From assembly GCF_004209755.1 (NCBI RefSeq), contig NZ_CP035913.1, positions 1,302,001 through 1,366,000 of the forward strand: DNA of 64,000 nt. The letters are read 5' to 3'. A model generated the notes under the pieces. It was given only the letters and a program-made list of their open reading frames with translations, searched no databases and was not told the origin of the DNA. The position numbers and the translations under genes were made by a program. This document shows, in pieces, positions 39,962 to 48,773 of this stretch; the stretch's first letter is position 1, and every line of letters begins with the position of its first letter. Source of the DNA: Pseudoduganella lutea. GTDB taxonomy: Bacteria; Pseudomonadota; Gammaproteobacteria; Burkholderiales; Burkholderiaceae_D.

Positions 39962-40800
39962 TGTTGCTCCTGATGAAAGATAGTTTGCGTGGGCTAACGC
40001 GATACCATGCTAGTAACAGCAATTTGACGCGCCGGTGTTAGATGCTTGTATTGCCCAAAAACAATAATATACACTGCCACCGCCAAGAATGCGTTGCCAT
40101 AAGGAAATGTAATGCGGTTTTTTTTTCGTGTTGTGGGAAATTTGCTGCACTCATATCGATGAAGGGCGAAAACCACAATGTTGCCGCAAGAGCATGATAG
40201 TCGAGATAGCATTCAGTACTGCCATTACGCCTTCATGAACAGGGCAGTTTGACAATCCGGGGACCGTTCGTGGAATCGTATCGGATATCCCGCATTGATG
40301 GTGCGAGTCATGAGCAGTGAGGGTTATGACTGATCCATTATGCAAGTCCTGCACAACGCCTCTTTCCAACGCAGCTGACATTAAATCTCGACCATCGCGG
40401 GGTTCTCAAGCGTTGGGTCCATGGCGATGAATTCACTCTAGTCCAGCAATCCATGCTGCGGCTACATAGCGAAGATCACCTGGTGTAACAGCAAGTAGAG
40501 CTGGATTGGATGAGCCAAACGAATCAGGGAACCAGTATCGGAAGTGCCAATGCATGGTTGGCTGTTGAATGTCTTCGGCATGCGACGGATGACTTACCTG
40601 AGCTTGTTGAACACTGGGACGATATTGCAATGCCAGGCGAATTCATCTCTTGTTGGCAACCCTACAATCCACTGGCGAATTTCGGCTGATTTTCGATGAA
40701 CGAAATGCCCCATTCTCCCGTCGCATTCCAGAATCCCTGGCAACAAGGTATGCTGGGCTGTTTCAAGAACCCACTGCAATAGCGAGTCAATGAACAGTGA
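39962..40800. other. Region of decayed sequence between heparinase-like gene and IS remnant
   Basis: These 839 bases include the promoter region of the heparinase-like gene. On the minus strand at 39994-40105 a frame without its own start ends in ITFPYGNAFLAVAVYII and then ..VSR-stop, which looks like the C-terminus of a lost membrane protein. On the plus strand a 59-residue frame lies at 40510-40689. None is recognised. Together with the IS30 fragment next to it, this looks like a scar of past rearrangement. Confidence 0.45.
40510..40689 (+). CDS. Possible 59-residue reading frame, unrecognised
   Basis: ATG 40510 opens a short frame with protein-like composition (NAWLAVECLRHATDDLPELV, then EHWDDIAMPGEF) ending at TGA 40687-40689. 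The frame continues upstream beyond a TAA stop, as if it were the tail of a broken gene. No motif is recognised and there is no clear ribosome binding site. It could be a remnant. Confidence 0.2.
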   Translation: MSQTNQGTSIGSANAWLAVECLRHATDDLPELVEHWDDIAMPGEFISCWQPYNPLANFG

Positions 40801-41249
40801 TCACCGGGTTGTTTGGTTAACCGTGTGAGCAGTATAAATTTCCAGAGGGGCTGCGAAGCGAACGCGAGCAGGTGGTCGCTGGTTGAGTTCCGGCGCAATG
40901 ACGTCGGGTGCTTCCCTGGAGTAGATCGACTGGTTAAACGGCTTTGAGCCTGCCAGTCATTTGCTGGGGCGACCAGCCTAAATTGAGGAAATGCCGCACC
41001 ATCATGAACATCACGCTATGCACAGGCATCAAGGGCATCTTATGAGCCTTGACACGTTGTGCCAGGGCTTTCGTTTGTGACGGATTGGCATCCTACATAC
41101 CGTGGCAGCAGCGCGCTTGAGTTCACGGCTGATCGTACTGGCAGCACGGCCAAGGCGTTCAGCAATGGACCGGATGCTGCATGGTCGCCTCACATGAGCA
41201 TGACGACCGCACGGTCCAGTGGGCTCAGATGACTATACTTTCTCGGCAT
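40801..41249 (-). pseudogene. IS30-family transposase remnant (frameshifts plus internal deletion)
   Basis: Reading the minus strand from ATG 41249 gives MPRKYSHLSPLDRAVVMLM and then a stop. A neighbouring frame continues SIRSIAERLGRAASTISREL, the helix-turn-helix of IS30 transposases. Another frame gives VRHFLNLGWSPQQMTGRLKA, the typical GWSPQQI-like motif. After a jump that removes the DDE catalytic core, the C-terminal piece IYSREAPDVIAPELNQRPPA appears and ends at TGA 40801. A full transposase has about 330-380 residues; about 150 codons remain here, so it is inactive. Possible terminal repeats (TGCAA near both ends) are too degraded to define exact boundaries. Confidence 0.85.
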
Positions 41250-41312
41250 GGCAACACCTTACAGCAAGAAAGATGTTGCACCTGATTCTTGAGAATGCCC
41301 CGGATGCCGGCA

Positions 41313-42026
41313 TCAAGCCCGATCGAACGGTTTGAAAGAGATATCCCATCGCCGCGGCAGACGGGCCTTTCTCCTCACTTTCAACCAGAGGCTGCGCAAC
41401 CCGAAGTCGCCCCACGAAACGATCGGATTGTAATGGTGGATGCCGATCGTTCGAGGAGTGATATCACTGAACATCAGTTGCTTGGCATTGTCCGCACGAT
41501 GGTTGTCCCATGGATTGAACGGATAAAATGTCTCGGATTCAAGCACCGTTGAAGGCTTATCTGAAGATAATGCCAACGCTTGCATGACGATAATTGGCGA
41601 TGTGGCGAAAACACAGCGCGATGTCAGATCTTCAAGCATGAGCCGGCAGGCGTTTTGCATAACTGGATCGCCTGCTTCGCAGGCGATAAATCCGGTCGCC
41701 ACACTTTCCTTTGATTCACGGGCGAGAACACAGCCGCTCATGGCAGCAATTTCGTCCAGCGAGCGCAATAACTCGACGTCCGTATCCAGATAGATTCCGC
41801 CATGACGTGCGAGCACGTCGAACCGTACCCAGTCGGCGACGAATGCCCATTTGCGCTGCTTGATCGCTTCCCGGCAGTAATCGTTATCAATATTGGAGTT
41901 CGATTCATTCCACAAAACAAACTCATAATCAGGGCAATAGCGTTTCCAGGTGGCGATGCACCGCTTGTGCAGAACGCTCATTTCGCCATTGCCGAACCAG
42001 CAGTAATGAATGGTTTTGGGAATCAT
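41313..42026 (-). CDS. GT32-type (DXD) glycosyltransferase
   Basis: The 237-residue product matches capsular-type GT32 enzymes: IPKTIHYCWFGNGEMSVLHKRC, WKRYCPDYEFVLWNES, FVADWVRFDVLARHGGIYLDTD with the metal-binding DXD (LDTD), and IGIHHYNPIVSWGDFG near the C-terminus. It would transfer a hexose, often galactose or mannose, in the cytoplasm. ATG 42026 overlaps the flippase stop (ATGA), making it the last gene of the eps assembly operon. Just downstream lies the IS30 remnant, so the operon may have been longer before a rearrangement. This is inference. Confidence 0.9.
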   Translation of the reverse strand: MIPKTIHYCWFGNGEMSVLHKRCIATWKRYCPDYEFVLWNESNSNIDNDYCREAIKQRKWAFVADWVRFDVLARHGGIYLDTDVELLRSLDEIAAMSGCVLARESKESVATGFIACEAGDPVMQNACRLMLEDLTSRCVFATSPIIVMQALALSSDKPSTVLESETFYPFNPWDNHRADNAKQLMFSDITPRTIGIHHYNPIVSWGDFGLRSLWLKVRRKARLPRRWDISFKPFDRA

Positions 42027-43291
42027 ATATTAGTTTTTTTAACTCGTTTCAACAAAATAATTTTCAGGCCAGCCACCAGGAGCACATGCACCAGAAAGGC
42101 CAATACGGATCCCGTGAGTCCCCCCAGCCACGTAAAGGCTGCCAAGACGAGCAGGTAGCAGGCGTTGGAACCAACAGCGATAATGGTCGTCTGGCGCAGG
42201 TGACCCAAGGCCCAGTACAGCGAATGCGTCGTGATAAAGGTGCCGGCGGCGACAGCAGTCACGAGAACAATGATGAATTCAATGTTATACGGCTGAAGGA
42301 CGGGGAACACGAGGGGCATCCAGATACCCTTGGATACGATACACGCCAAAGCTACGACGGCCGTGACCGAGAATAACATCTTCATCGTTCGCCGCCAAAG
42401 TTCGAAGGCCCCCTTGATATCGCCTGCGTTTGCCTTGGCGGCGAACTCGGGAATCGACGTCGAATAGAACGGCGATGTTGCCATATTTACCAGCGAGTAA
42501 ATTCTCTTCAGAATCGCGAACACCCCGAGACTGGCACCCGGAAGGGTGAAGCCGATGATGATGCGATCGACCTGGTTGACCGGCAAATCCGCAATCGCCT
42601 GGAGCGTGCTCCAGCGGCCGGCGCGGCGGACTTTTACGCGATCAATCGTGCCGCCGTCGAGAGTACCTTCGATGCCATCGTTCCAGCGATAGATGAGGTA
42701 AAAAAGAAGTGCGCAGCGTACGAACTCAGGTATGGAAAATGCCAATACCATATTCGTCACCGTGGGAGCGTAATGCGAAACGCCAACCAGACAAAGCAGC
42801 TTTAGCAAGTTGGCCGTAAATCCAGCCAGCATCAGGACATTGTAACGATTTACCAGCCGAAAGTAGGCGGTGTGGGTTCCAATGACCGGGAATACGGCTG
42901 ACAGTGCCAGCAGCAGCAGTTGCAAGGTGTCGAATTCGGCGGTTTGAGGCAGTCCTATTGCGCCCAATACAATCGCCCCCAGTACCACGATGCTGATTCC
43001 CAACAGTTCGTAGCGCAGGCTTGTCCAAACCGACCGCTTCAACACTGCCGCTTCAATCTTGTGGCCAGGCAACGCGACCAGCATTCCCTGCCAGTATTGA
43101 AAGCTGCAAATAGTGAATGCCGTCAGTGCAAGGGACTGGACAAGAATGAGATGCCCGTAAGCTTGCACGCCTGCAATCGCCAGCATGATGGGAATGGTGA
43201 TGACACTGACCCCGGCACCTGCCAGGTTCAATCCGAACATCATGGAGCTGTTCTTGACGAGGTTTGCGAAACCAGAACTCGAACGCGTCAT
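42023..43291 (-). CDS. Polysaccharide flippase (Wzx-like)
   Basis: The 422-residue protein has about twelve hydrophobic segments and the polysaccharide transporter pattern: NLVKNSSMMFGLNLAGAGVSVITIPIML at the N-terminus, then ILKRIYSLVNMATSPFYSTSIPEFA and the central DLPVNQVDRIIIGFTLPGASLGVFA. The latter segment resembles the Wzx/MATE-type core. It should flip the undecaprenyl-linked repeat unit to the periplasm. I chose ATG 43291 because it overlaps the polymerase stop (ATGA). Sequence conservation in this family is low, but topology and gene order agree. Confidence 0.87.
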   Translation of the reverse strand: MTRSSSGFANLVKNSSMMFGLNLAGAGVSVITIPIMLAIAGVQAYGHLILVQSLALTAFTICSFQYWQGMLVALPGHKIEAAVLKRSVWTSLRYELLGISIVVLGAIVLGAIGLPQTAEFDTLQLLLLALSAVFPVIGTHTAYFRLVNRYNVLMLAGFTANLLKLLCLVGVSHYAPTVTNMVLAFSIPEFVRCALLFYLIYRWNDGIEGTLDGGTIDRVKVRRAGRWSTLQAIADLPVNQVDRIIIGFTLPGASLGVFAILKRIYSLVNMATSPFYSTSIPEFAAKANAGDIKGAFELWRRTMKMLFSVTAVVALACIVSKGIWMPLVFPVLQPYNIEFIIVLVTAVAAGTFITTHSLYWALGHLRQTTIIAVGSNACYLLVLAAFTWLGGLTGSVLAFLVHVLLVAGLKIILLKRVKKTNI

Positions 43292-44862
43292 GTGGCAACT
43301 TGCATGGAAGTGGCAGGAACAGGGGTTGGACCGTACAGCGGCTTTGCTTTCCACTTGGGCATGTCAAAGCGCCAATAGTGCCCGATGCAACCGAGGCAGA
43401 AGAAGCATAGCAACTGCGATGTTGGCTCATCCAGGACGGTGCGGTTATAGACCAGCGTACTGCAGAGCAAGATCAAAACAGCTGTGCTGGTATCCACGAT
43501 TGCGCTAGCCTCCTGGTGTTGCGACACTTTCGTGTAACGCAAACCCGCCACGATGCCGGAGCCAAGCATGAGGATGAATGCTGACATGCCAAGCAACCCG
43601 ACGTCCCACAGCAGTGTCGACACTGCCGTGGATCCGACTGCCAGACCGCGATACCGTGCAGCAATCTTACCCATGCCTGTTGTGGCGCTGATCGACGTGG
43701 AACCTGGTCCATAGCCGATGAAACGCTCAACGCCGCCTGTCAAAGGATCGCGCGCCCACAAGGCGAGAGAGGCCACGCGGCTGATCTCGCCGGTCTGGTC
43801 ATTCACGCCGTCGGGATCGAACGCATAACCGACAACGGAGTCGAGCTTCTCGCTAAGCGTTCCACCGGTTTTTTCCACTTCGCCCCAATACATGACTTTG
43901 TATGCGGCGTACGTGCCGACAAAGAACACGCTGGCCAAGCAAATAAACGCCACCAGGTTCAAGACATTGCGTAACAATTTGCGTCGCAGGACGAATGCCA
44001 CGCCAACCGGAAGCCAGACCAGTACGATCTTCACTTCACCCAAGAGGATGATTGCCATGCCGACAATGAATGCTGCGGCAACCTGCCAACCGGGGATCAG
44101 ATTTCGCGTCCACCTGGAAAGGGTGTACAGCATTGCAGCCAGCACGAATACGATCAGTACGGGACTCAATCCATGGCCAAACGAGCCGACCACGCCATCC
44201 CATCCGTGCGTCGCCATCATGAAGAAATGCTGGTAGGTTACCAGCGGAAGTTGCACGATAGCGATTGCGATGAGCAGCAACCACAAGCGTTGCAATTGCT
44301 TGTCTTCCCAGCGAAAACAATAGAAGGCAAGCAGTACGCCAAAAATCGGGATCGAGAAGCGAAGCGTGGAAATGCGCTGCGTGGTCGACGCGTCCCCCAG
44401 CGCAAGGCTGAACAGGTAGACGAGCAGATACAGCCCTGCGAACAGGACAATGCCATACGGAGGCGGCCCGGCTATAGCGGCCTTTGACTTGGGGCCTGAC
44501 ATGAAAATTTCCACCACCGACCGAACCAGCAACATCGCGATCAAGCCGCTGGCCAGCCATGTTGCTGCGCGCAGGCCGAAGAAGAACTGCAGGGACCCCT
44601 GGACCAGAAAAACGATAACGAACAACGTTGGCAACAGTTTGCGCGTATCGATCAATAACAACATTGGCGGCGCCAGCAGCATTCCCGCCACGATCACCGT
44701 CAGTGTCATCGACCCCAGAGCCGTGACCATGCCCATGAAAACCGCTGCCATTGCCGCGACCAGCGCCCCGGCCAGCCAGCCGATACCAGGGCCGGTCCAG
44801 CGCCGCCGCACACGGACGGCCCCGGTCGCGCTGGCCAGGGCTTTACGACCAAAATACTTCAT
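43288..44862 (-). CDS. O-antigen polymerase/ligase-like membrane protein (Wzy-like)
   Basis: The 524-residue product has about twelve hydrophobic segments and a large loop around 320-400 (GEVEKTGGTLSEKLDSVVGYAF ... ERFIGYGPGSTS). It resembles Wzy/WaaL proteins, which have a long periplasmic loop and motifs like GYGPGS before a membrane helix. It would polymerise flipped repeat units. ATG 44862 has GGAG five bases upstream; a GTG two codons earlier is less likely. It sits 11 bp after epsI and overlaps the flippase gene. Ligase versus polymerase cannot be decided from sequence, but the cluster needs a polymerase. Confidence 0.82.
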   Translation of the reverse strand: MKYFGRKALASATGAVRVRRRWTGPGIGWLAGALVAAMAAVFMGMVTALGSMTLTVIVAGMLLAPPMLLLIDTRKLLPTLFVIVFLVQGSLQFFFGLRAATWLASGLIAMLLVRSVVEIFMSGPKSKAAIAGPPPYGIVLFAGLYLLVYLFSLALGDASTTQRISTLRFSIPIFGVLLAFYCFRWEDKQLQRLWLLLIAIAIVQLPLVTYQHFFMMATHGWDGVVGSFGHGLSPVLIVFVLAAMLYTLSRWTRNLIPGWQVAAAFIVGMAIILLGEVKIVLVWLPVGVAFVLRRKLLRNVLNLVAFICLASVFFVGTYAAYKVMYWGEVEKTGGTLSEKLDSVVGYAFDPDGVNDQTGEISRVASLALWARDPLTGGVERFIGYGPGSTSISATTGMGKIAARYRGLAVGSTAVSTLLWDVGLLGMSAFILMLGSGIVAGLRYTKVSQHQEASAIVDTSTAVLILLCSTLVYNRTVLDEPTSQLLCFFCLGCIGHYWRFDMPKWKAKPLYGPTPVPATSMQVAT

Positions 44863-44873
44863 GCGCACTCCGA

Positions 44874-45560
44874 TCAGCCGCCCACGCCAGCGAAGTGGTT
44901 ACGCAGCGCCACAGGCATCGCTGCCAGCATTTCGTTGATAAATTGCTGCTGCAATTGGTAGCCGCCATCCCGATCAGCCGTGATGTTGGAGACCCGCATC
45001 AGTGTGGCATCCGGAATCAAGCCCTTGAACGCATATTGCAGCTTGATTTTCTTGACTTCCCAGGAGTTGGGAACCGAGCGCTCGCCTACGACGACCCAGT
45101 ATGTGATGGGCTCGATCCGGCTATTGAGCTTGGCCTCGGTCCGGGACACATTGATTTTTCCGGCCACCGTGGGAAGCTCGCCTGCCACCGTCTGGGCGAC
45201 CGCAAAACCCTGGCCGCCATAGCAGCCCTCCGGGAAGTGGACTGCCAGGTCGTCGCGTTGATTGGAGCCGTAGGCAATTGACAGCATGATGCGTTCACCG
45301 CGCTGATTGACATACGTGCGGGACAGCGTTTCCGCATAAATCTTGTCGAGCTCGGCCTGCGTGGTCGGATTGATCACTGCAGCAACCTGTGACCGGTCTT
45401 CTTCCCATTCGCCAAATTTCGCGGGGATGGATTCGGCAAGCCTGATTTGCGGCCGGGTGTCCGCAATGCGGACAGTCGGCGTAATGGCATGGGTAGCCCA
45501 TGCAGCGCCCAGCATACCAACGCAAATGGCAAGGCTCACAGCGTTCAACCGCTTGATCAT
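44874..45560 (-). CDS. epsI: Exosortase-associated protein EpsI
   Basis: The 228-residue product has an N-terminal membrane segment (about 5-22) and the DUF3485/EpsI pattern: SIPAKFGEWEEDR near 45, TLSRTYVNQRGERIMLSIAYGSNQ, VHFPEGCYGGQGFAV (the Cys region typical of EpsI), and LPTVAGKINVSRTEAKLNSRIEPITYWVVVG. EpsI is usually encoded next to, or fused with, exosortases. ATG 45560 overlaps the xrtB stop (ATGA). Its molecular role is not established; it is needed for exopolysaccharide formation in related Methylobacillus-type clusters. Confidence 0.93.
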   Translation of the reverse strand: MIKRLNAVSLAICVGMLGAAWATHAITPTVRIADTRPQIRLAESIPAKFGEWEEDRSQVAAVINPTTQAELDKIYAETLSRTYVNQRGERIMLSIAYGSNQRDDLAVHFPEGCYGGQGFAVAQTVAGELPTVAGKINVSRTEAKLNSRIEPITYWVVVGERSVPNSWEVKKIKLQYAFKGLIPDATLMRVSNITADRDGGYQLQQQFINEMLAAMPVALRNHFAGVGG

Positions 45561-46447
45561 GACTGGCCCCTCTTTCTTTTTACAATCATTTGAAGCATCG
45601 TATCGACACTCAAAATAAGCACAAGCGCGGAGACGAACAGCACCATGCCGGCGAATCCGTGCAGGAAGCCCTGCCCGGCGGCATCGCCAAGGTGATAAGT
45701 AACCAGCGTCAGCACAATGACGCGGATGACGTTTGCCGTGAACGAAATGGGAATGATCATCAGTGCCAGGCAAATATTACGGAACCCGGATGTATGCCGC
45801 ACCACGTTCAGGTAGAACAGGCCAAGCGCTTCCAGCGTGAGCAGTGTCTGGAGCCCGGCGCATGCATCGGCCACGAGCAGCTGGTATTGTCCGATCTGAA
45901 GGATGACACCACTGCGGGCGATCGGGTAGCCGGCCCAATACAAGATATGTTCGCTGACATAGGAGACAGCCATCTTCATCGGCAACGTCAGCGCGCTGAC
46001 GACAGCACTCGGCAACGGCACCATGAACAGCATGAAGAAGAACGGGAACCATACGGTGCGCAGTGACTTCGCACCCAGCTTGACCCAAATAATGCCCGCG
46101 GTGACGAAAATCATCGAGCTGATCTCGAATGCCAGGATCTGTTGCGAACGGCCGAATGTGTAGAGCAACAGTCCCACCACAAGCGTCAGCCATCCACCTG
46201 CTCGGCTGCCGGAAGAGGACGCGGCCGCAAGCATCTCGTCGCGCTGGCGCCAGATCAGCCAGACCGACAGGGCGAGAATGATCGGGCCATGCGCCTGTTC
46301 TTCGGAAGCCCACACTCCCGTGAACAGGGAGTAAAGACTCGGTACGTACAGCACCAGCATGCCGAGAAGGATCGGCATCCATTGCATCAGCGATTCACGA
46401 CCGGACTGCGCGATCGAGTAACCGTCTTGGCGGGCGATGGGCATCAT
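45557..46447 (-). CDS. xrtB: Exosortase B (archaeosortase/exosortase superfamily)
   Basis: The 296-residue protein has about eight membrane segments and the exosortase triad: Cys in VADACAGLQTLLTL near 195, Arg in SFTANVIRVIVLTLV near 235, and His in QGFLHGFAGMVLF near 257. The N-terminal half has HGPIILALSVWLIWR, another exosortase landmark. The neighbours epsG and epsI and the plain catalytic core match the XrtB subgroup found in exopolysaccharide loci. It should cleave PEP-CTERM tails or act in polymer export. ATG 46447 overlaps the epsG stop by one base (TGATG). Whether it or another exosortase sorts the PEP-CTERM proteins of this window is unknown. Confidence 0.95.
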   Translation of the reverse strand: MMPIARQDGYSIAQSGRESLMQWMPILLGMLVLYVPSLYSLFTGVWASEEQAHGPIILALSVWLIWRQRDEMLAAASSSGSRAGGWLTLVVGLLLYTFGRSQQILAFEISSMIFVTAGIIWVKLGAKSLRTVWFPFFFMLFMVPLPSAVVSALTLPMKMAVSYVSEHILYWAGYPIARSGVILQIGQYQLLVADACAGLQTLLTLEALGLFYLNVVRHTSGFRNICLALMIIPISFTANVIRVIVLTLVTYHLGDAAGQGFLHGFAGMVLFVSALVLILSVDTMLQMIVKRKRGQS

Positions 46448-47334
46448 CAGAAATCTACCAGGACGGAGCCAACGATTTGGGTACCACATTGGGCCAGTTG
46501 TTCAGCCATTGCGCCCACATCAGCGATACTCGTTTGGTTCTTGCGCGTGACAAGCAGTACGCCGCCCACGCGCGCTGCCAGCGCCAACGCATCTGCGCCC
46601 AGCGAAAAAGCGGAGGCATCGTAGAGCACGATATCGTGGTGCGCTTCCAGGTCCTTGCCCAGTGCGCCGAAACTGGACCGGCTGAGCAGTTCCTGTGGAT
46701 TTGGCGGCAGCGTGCCCGCAACCAGTACCGAAAGGTCGACAAACGATTCGACGCGCTGGACCGCATCCCGGCTGGCGCGGCCCGCGATCGCATCGGACAG
46801 CCCCTGGCGTCCGGGCAGGTTGAATATCTCGTGCTGCTTGGGGCTCCGCAGGTTCGCGTCTACCAGCAGGGTCTGCTCGCCAAGTTGCGAGAATACGATA
46901 GCCAGGTTCGCCGCCAGGAAGGAGACCCCTTCTCCTGGCGCGACGCTCGCCACCATCAGCGACTTGTGGCCACGCGCGAACCAGCGCAGCATCAGCTGGC
47001 TGCGCAGCGCCCTCAGCCGCTCGACCTGGGGACTGAACGGCTGGTAGGCAGCGACGAGTTTGTCGGAAAACTTGCCCGTACCCGGCTGCAGGTAGGGATA
47101 GTCGAATTGGCGCGCCAATACCTGCTGGATATCGTTTTCGGTAACCAGACCCAGTCGCTGCGCGGCTTCACCGAAGCGAATGCCCAGCTCTTTCTGCATG
47201 CGCAGGACGCGCTCGGCATTCTCCGGGGTGATCTTGCCCGATTCCAGCAAAAGGCCGCCTATGCTGGAGTCGGTGGCGCGAGCGGTCGAGTTGGTATTAA
47301 TCGATTGCAATGCGGGGTTCATGATCTTGTCCAT
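46447..47334 (-). CDS. epsG: EpsG-type chain-length tyrosine kinase-like protein
   Basis: The 295-residue product belongs to the EpsG group of bacterial tyrosine kinases that partner with EpsF. An N-terminal domain resembling the GspE/MshE-N fold (IGGLLLESGKITPENAERVL, LGLVTENDIQQVLARQFDYPYL) precedes a MinD-like ATPase domain: VASVAPGEGVSFLAANLAIVF (P-loop position), QTLLVDANLRSPKQHEIFNL (Walker A') and HHDIVLYDASAFSLGADAL (Walker B). The P-loop reads GEGVS and lacks the usual Lys-Ser/Thr. The C-terminus has no tyrosine cluster, so phosphorylation of itself is doubtful. ATG 47334 follows the epsF stop by one base; ATG 47322 is also possible. Confidence 0.92.
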   Translation of the reverse strand: MDKIMNPALQSINTNSTARATDSSIGGLLLESGKITPENAERVLRMQKELGIRFGEAAQRLGLVTENDIQQVLARQFDYPYLQPGTGKFSDKLVAAYQPFSPQVERLRALRSQLMLRWFARGHKSLMVASVAPGEGVSFLAANLAIVFSQLGEQTLLVDANLRSPKQHEIFNLPGRQGLSDAIAGRASRDAVQRVESFVDLSVLVAGTLPPNPQELLSRSSFGALGKDLEAHHDIVLYDASAFSLGADALALAARVGGVLLVTRKNQTSIADVGAMAEQLAQCGTQIVGSVLVDF

Positions 47335-47335
47335 A

Positions 47336-48742
47336 TCAGTTGAGGCGCAGCTTCCGCTGGGTAAAGAACTTTGCCGGGCCCAGTCGGCGCTGTGATGCGC
47401 CCTTCCATTCGATGCTTCCAAGCACGGGAATCTGCAGCATGTCGGTCAGGTCGGCTTCACTGCGCACACGGCGGTCGAGCATTTCGGCAAGCAGGGTCAG
47501 GCCAGTACCGAGCAACGTTCCGAGGAACAATGCCAGTACCGTATTGAGCAAGACCTTCGGGCCCGACGGCTTGATCGGTGCGACTGCCGGATTGAGCAGC
47601 GCCACGTCCGACTGTTCGGACTGACCTTCGATGCGGGTTTGTGCCAGGCGCTGCGACGTCACGTCATAAGCGCGCTGCGCGCTTTCCACGTCTTTCTGCA
47701 GCACGTTCATTTCATCGCGAGTGCGATTAATCTGCAGCAACTTGGTTTTCTGCTCATCGAGCGCCTGTTTCAGCGCAGCCTCGCGCTGTGCCAGGATACC
47801 GGCGTTGTTGCCAACCGACTTCGACGTGGACCGGGTCTGCGCAGCCAGCTCAGCACGCAGGCGCTCTGCTTCGGCGCGCGCACTCAGGTATTGTGGATGG
47901 TTGGTACCGAGACGCTGCCGCAATTCCGCCAGCTTGCTTTCGGCAGTCGCCAGGCTCATACGCAGGTTCTGGACAATGGGGGAATTTGCGACATCCGGTG
48001 CGTCGCCCGCAGCGCCTTGCGCCATCGTCCGGCGCGAGACAGCTTCCATGGTCTGCGCTTGCGCCGCAACCAGCTGGACGGACAAATCATTCAAACGCTG
48101 GGTTTCCACATCCAGGCGGTTGTCGACGCTGACGATGCCGTGCTCCTGCTGGTACTTCGACAGGCGGCTCTGCGCCACTTCGAGGCGGTCGCGCAATTGC
48201 CGGGTCTGCTCATCGAAATAACCGGTTGCTTTCTTCATCGGGTCCACTTTCAGCTGGACCGTTGCGTTCTGATACTCTTCGGCGAAAGCATTGGCGATCG
48301 CTGCGACGAACTGCGGGTCGCTCCCCGAGAAACTGATATTGACCACACTGCTTTCGCGCGATGGCACGACTTCCAGCTTTGCCAGCAGCAAGTCGCTGAG
48401 CCAGTCACGCACGTTGCCCTGGCCCTTGGCAGCTTCATTGAACTGTGCGATCACGGCAGGGCTTTCCGCCAGTTTCAGCTTCTCCACGACGCGCAAAGCC
48501 ACATTCTTGCTGCCGATGATATCGATTTGCGTTGCCATGTAACCTGGCAGCAATTGGCTCGGCAGGGACAAGCCGGTGACGGGATCGACGCCCTTGTAGT
48601 TCATCAGTACCGATGCCGTACCCTGGTAGGTTTTCGGCAGCAGCAGGCTGACAACAAACGTGGCACCCGCCGTGAGGACCAGCGTGGTGATGAGAATCCA
48701 TCGGCGCGCGAGCAGGATAAGGAAAAACTGGTGGAAATTCAT
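47336..48742 (-). CDS. epsF: Chain-length determinant EpsF (Wzz family)
   Basis: The 468-residue polysaccharide co-polymerase has membrane segments at about 15-35 and 410-430. The N-terminal Wzz motif is FFLILLARRWILITTLVL with LPKTYQGTASVLMNYKGVDPVTG. A long coiled-coil region runs through about 170-380 (FDEQTRQLRDRLEVAQSRL, ALKQALDEQKTKLLQI). A proline-containing motif, NPAVAPIKPSGPKVLLN, precedes the second membrane helix, as in Wzc/Wzz proteins. The short cytoplasmic tail ends near FFTQRKLRLN. It would set chain length with EpsG. It lies 31 bp after epsE. Confidence 0.95.
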   Translation of the reverse strand: MNFHQFFLILLARRWILITTLVLTAGATFVVSLLLPKTYQGTASVLMNYKGVDPVTGLSLPSQLLPGYMATQIDIIGSKNVALRVVEKLKLAESPAVIAQFNEAAKGQGNVRDWLSDLLLAKLEVVPSRESSVVNISFSGSDPQFVAAIANAFAEEYQNATVQLKVDPMKKATGYFDEQTRQLRDRLEVAQSRLSKYQQEHGIVSVDNRLDVETQRLNDLSVQLVAAQAQTMEAVSRRTMAQGAAGDAPDVANSPIVQNLRMSLATAESKLAELRQRLGTNHPQYLSARAEAERLRAELAAQTRSTSKSVGNNAGILAQREAALKQALDEQKTKLLQINRTRDEMNVLQKDVESAQRAYDVTSQRLAQTRIEGQSEQSDVALLNPAVAPIKPSGPKVLLNTVLALFLGTLLGTGLTLLAEMLDRRVRSEADLTDMLQIPVLGSIEWKGASQRRLGPAKFFTQRKLRLN

Positions 48743-48773
48743 AAAGCACTCTCTAAATGTTTAAGCTAGGCAA

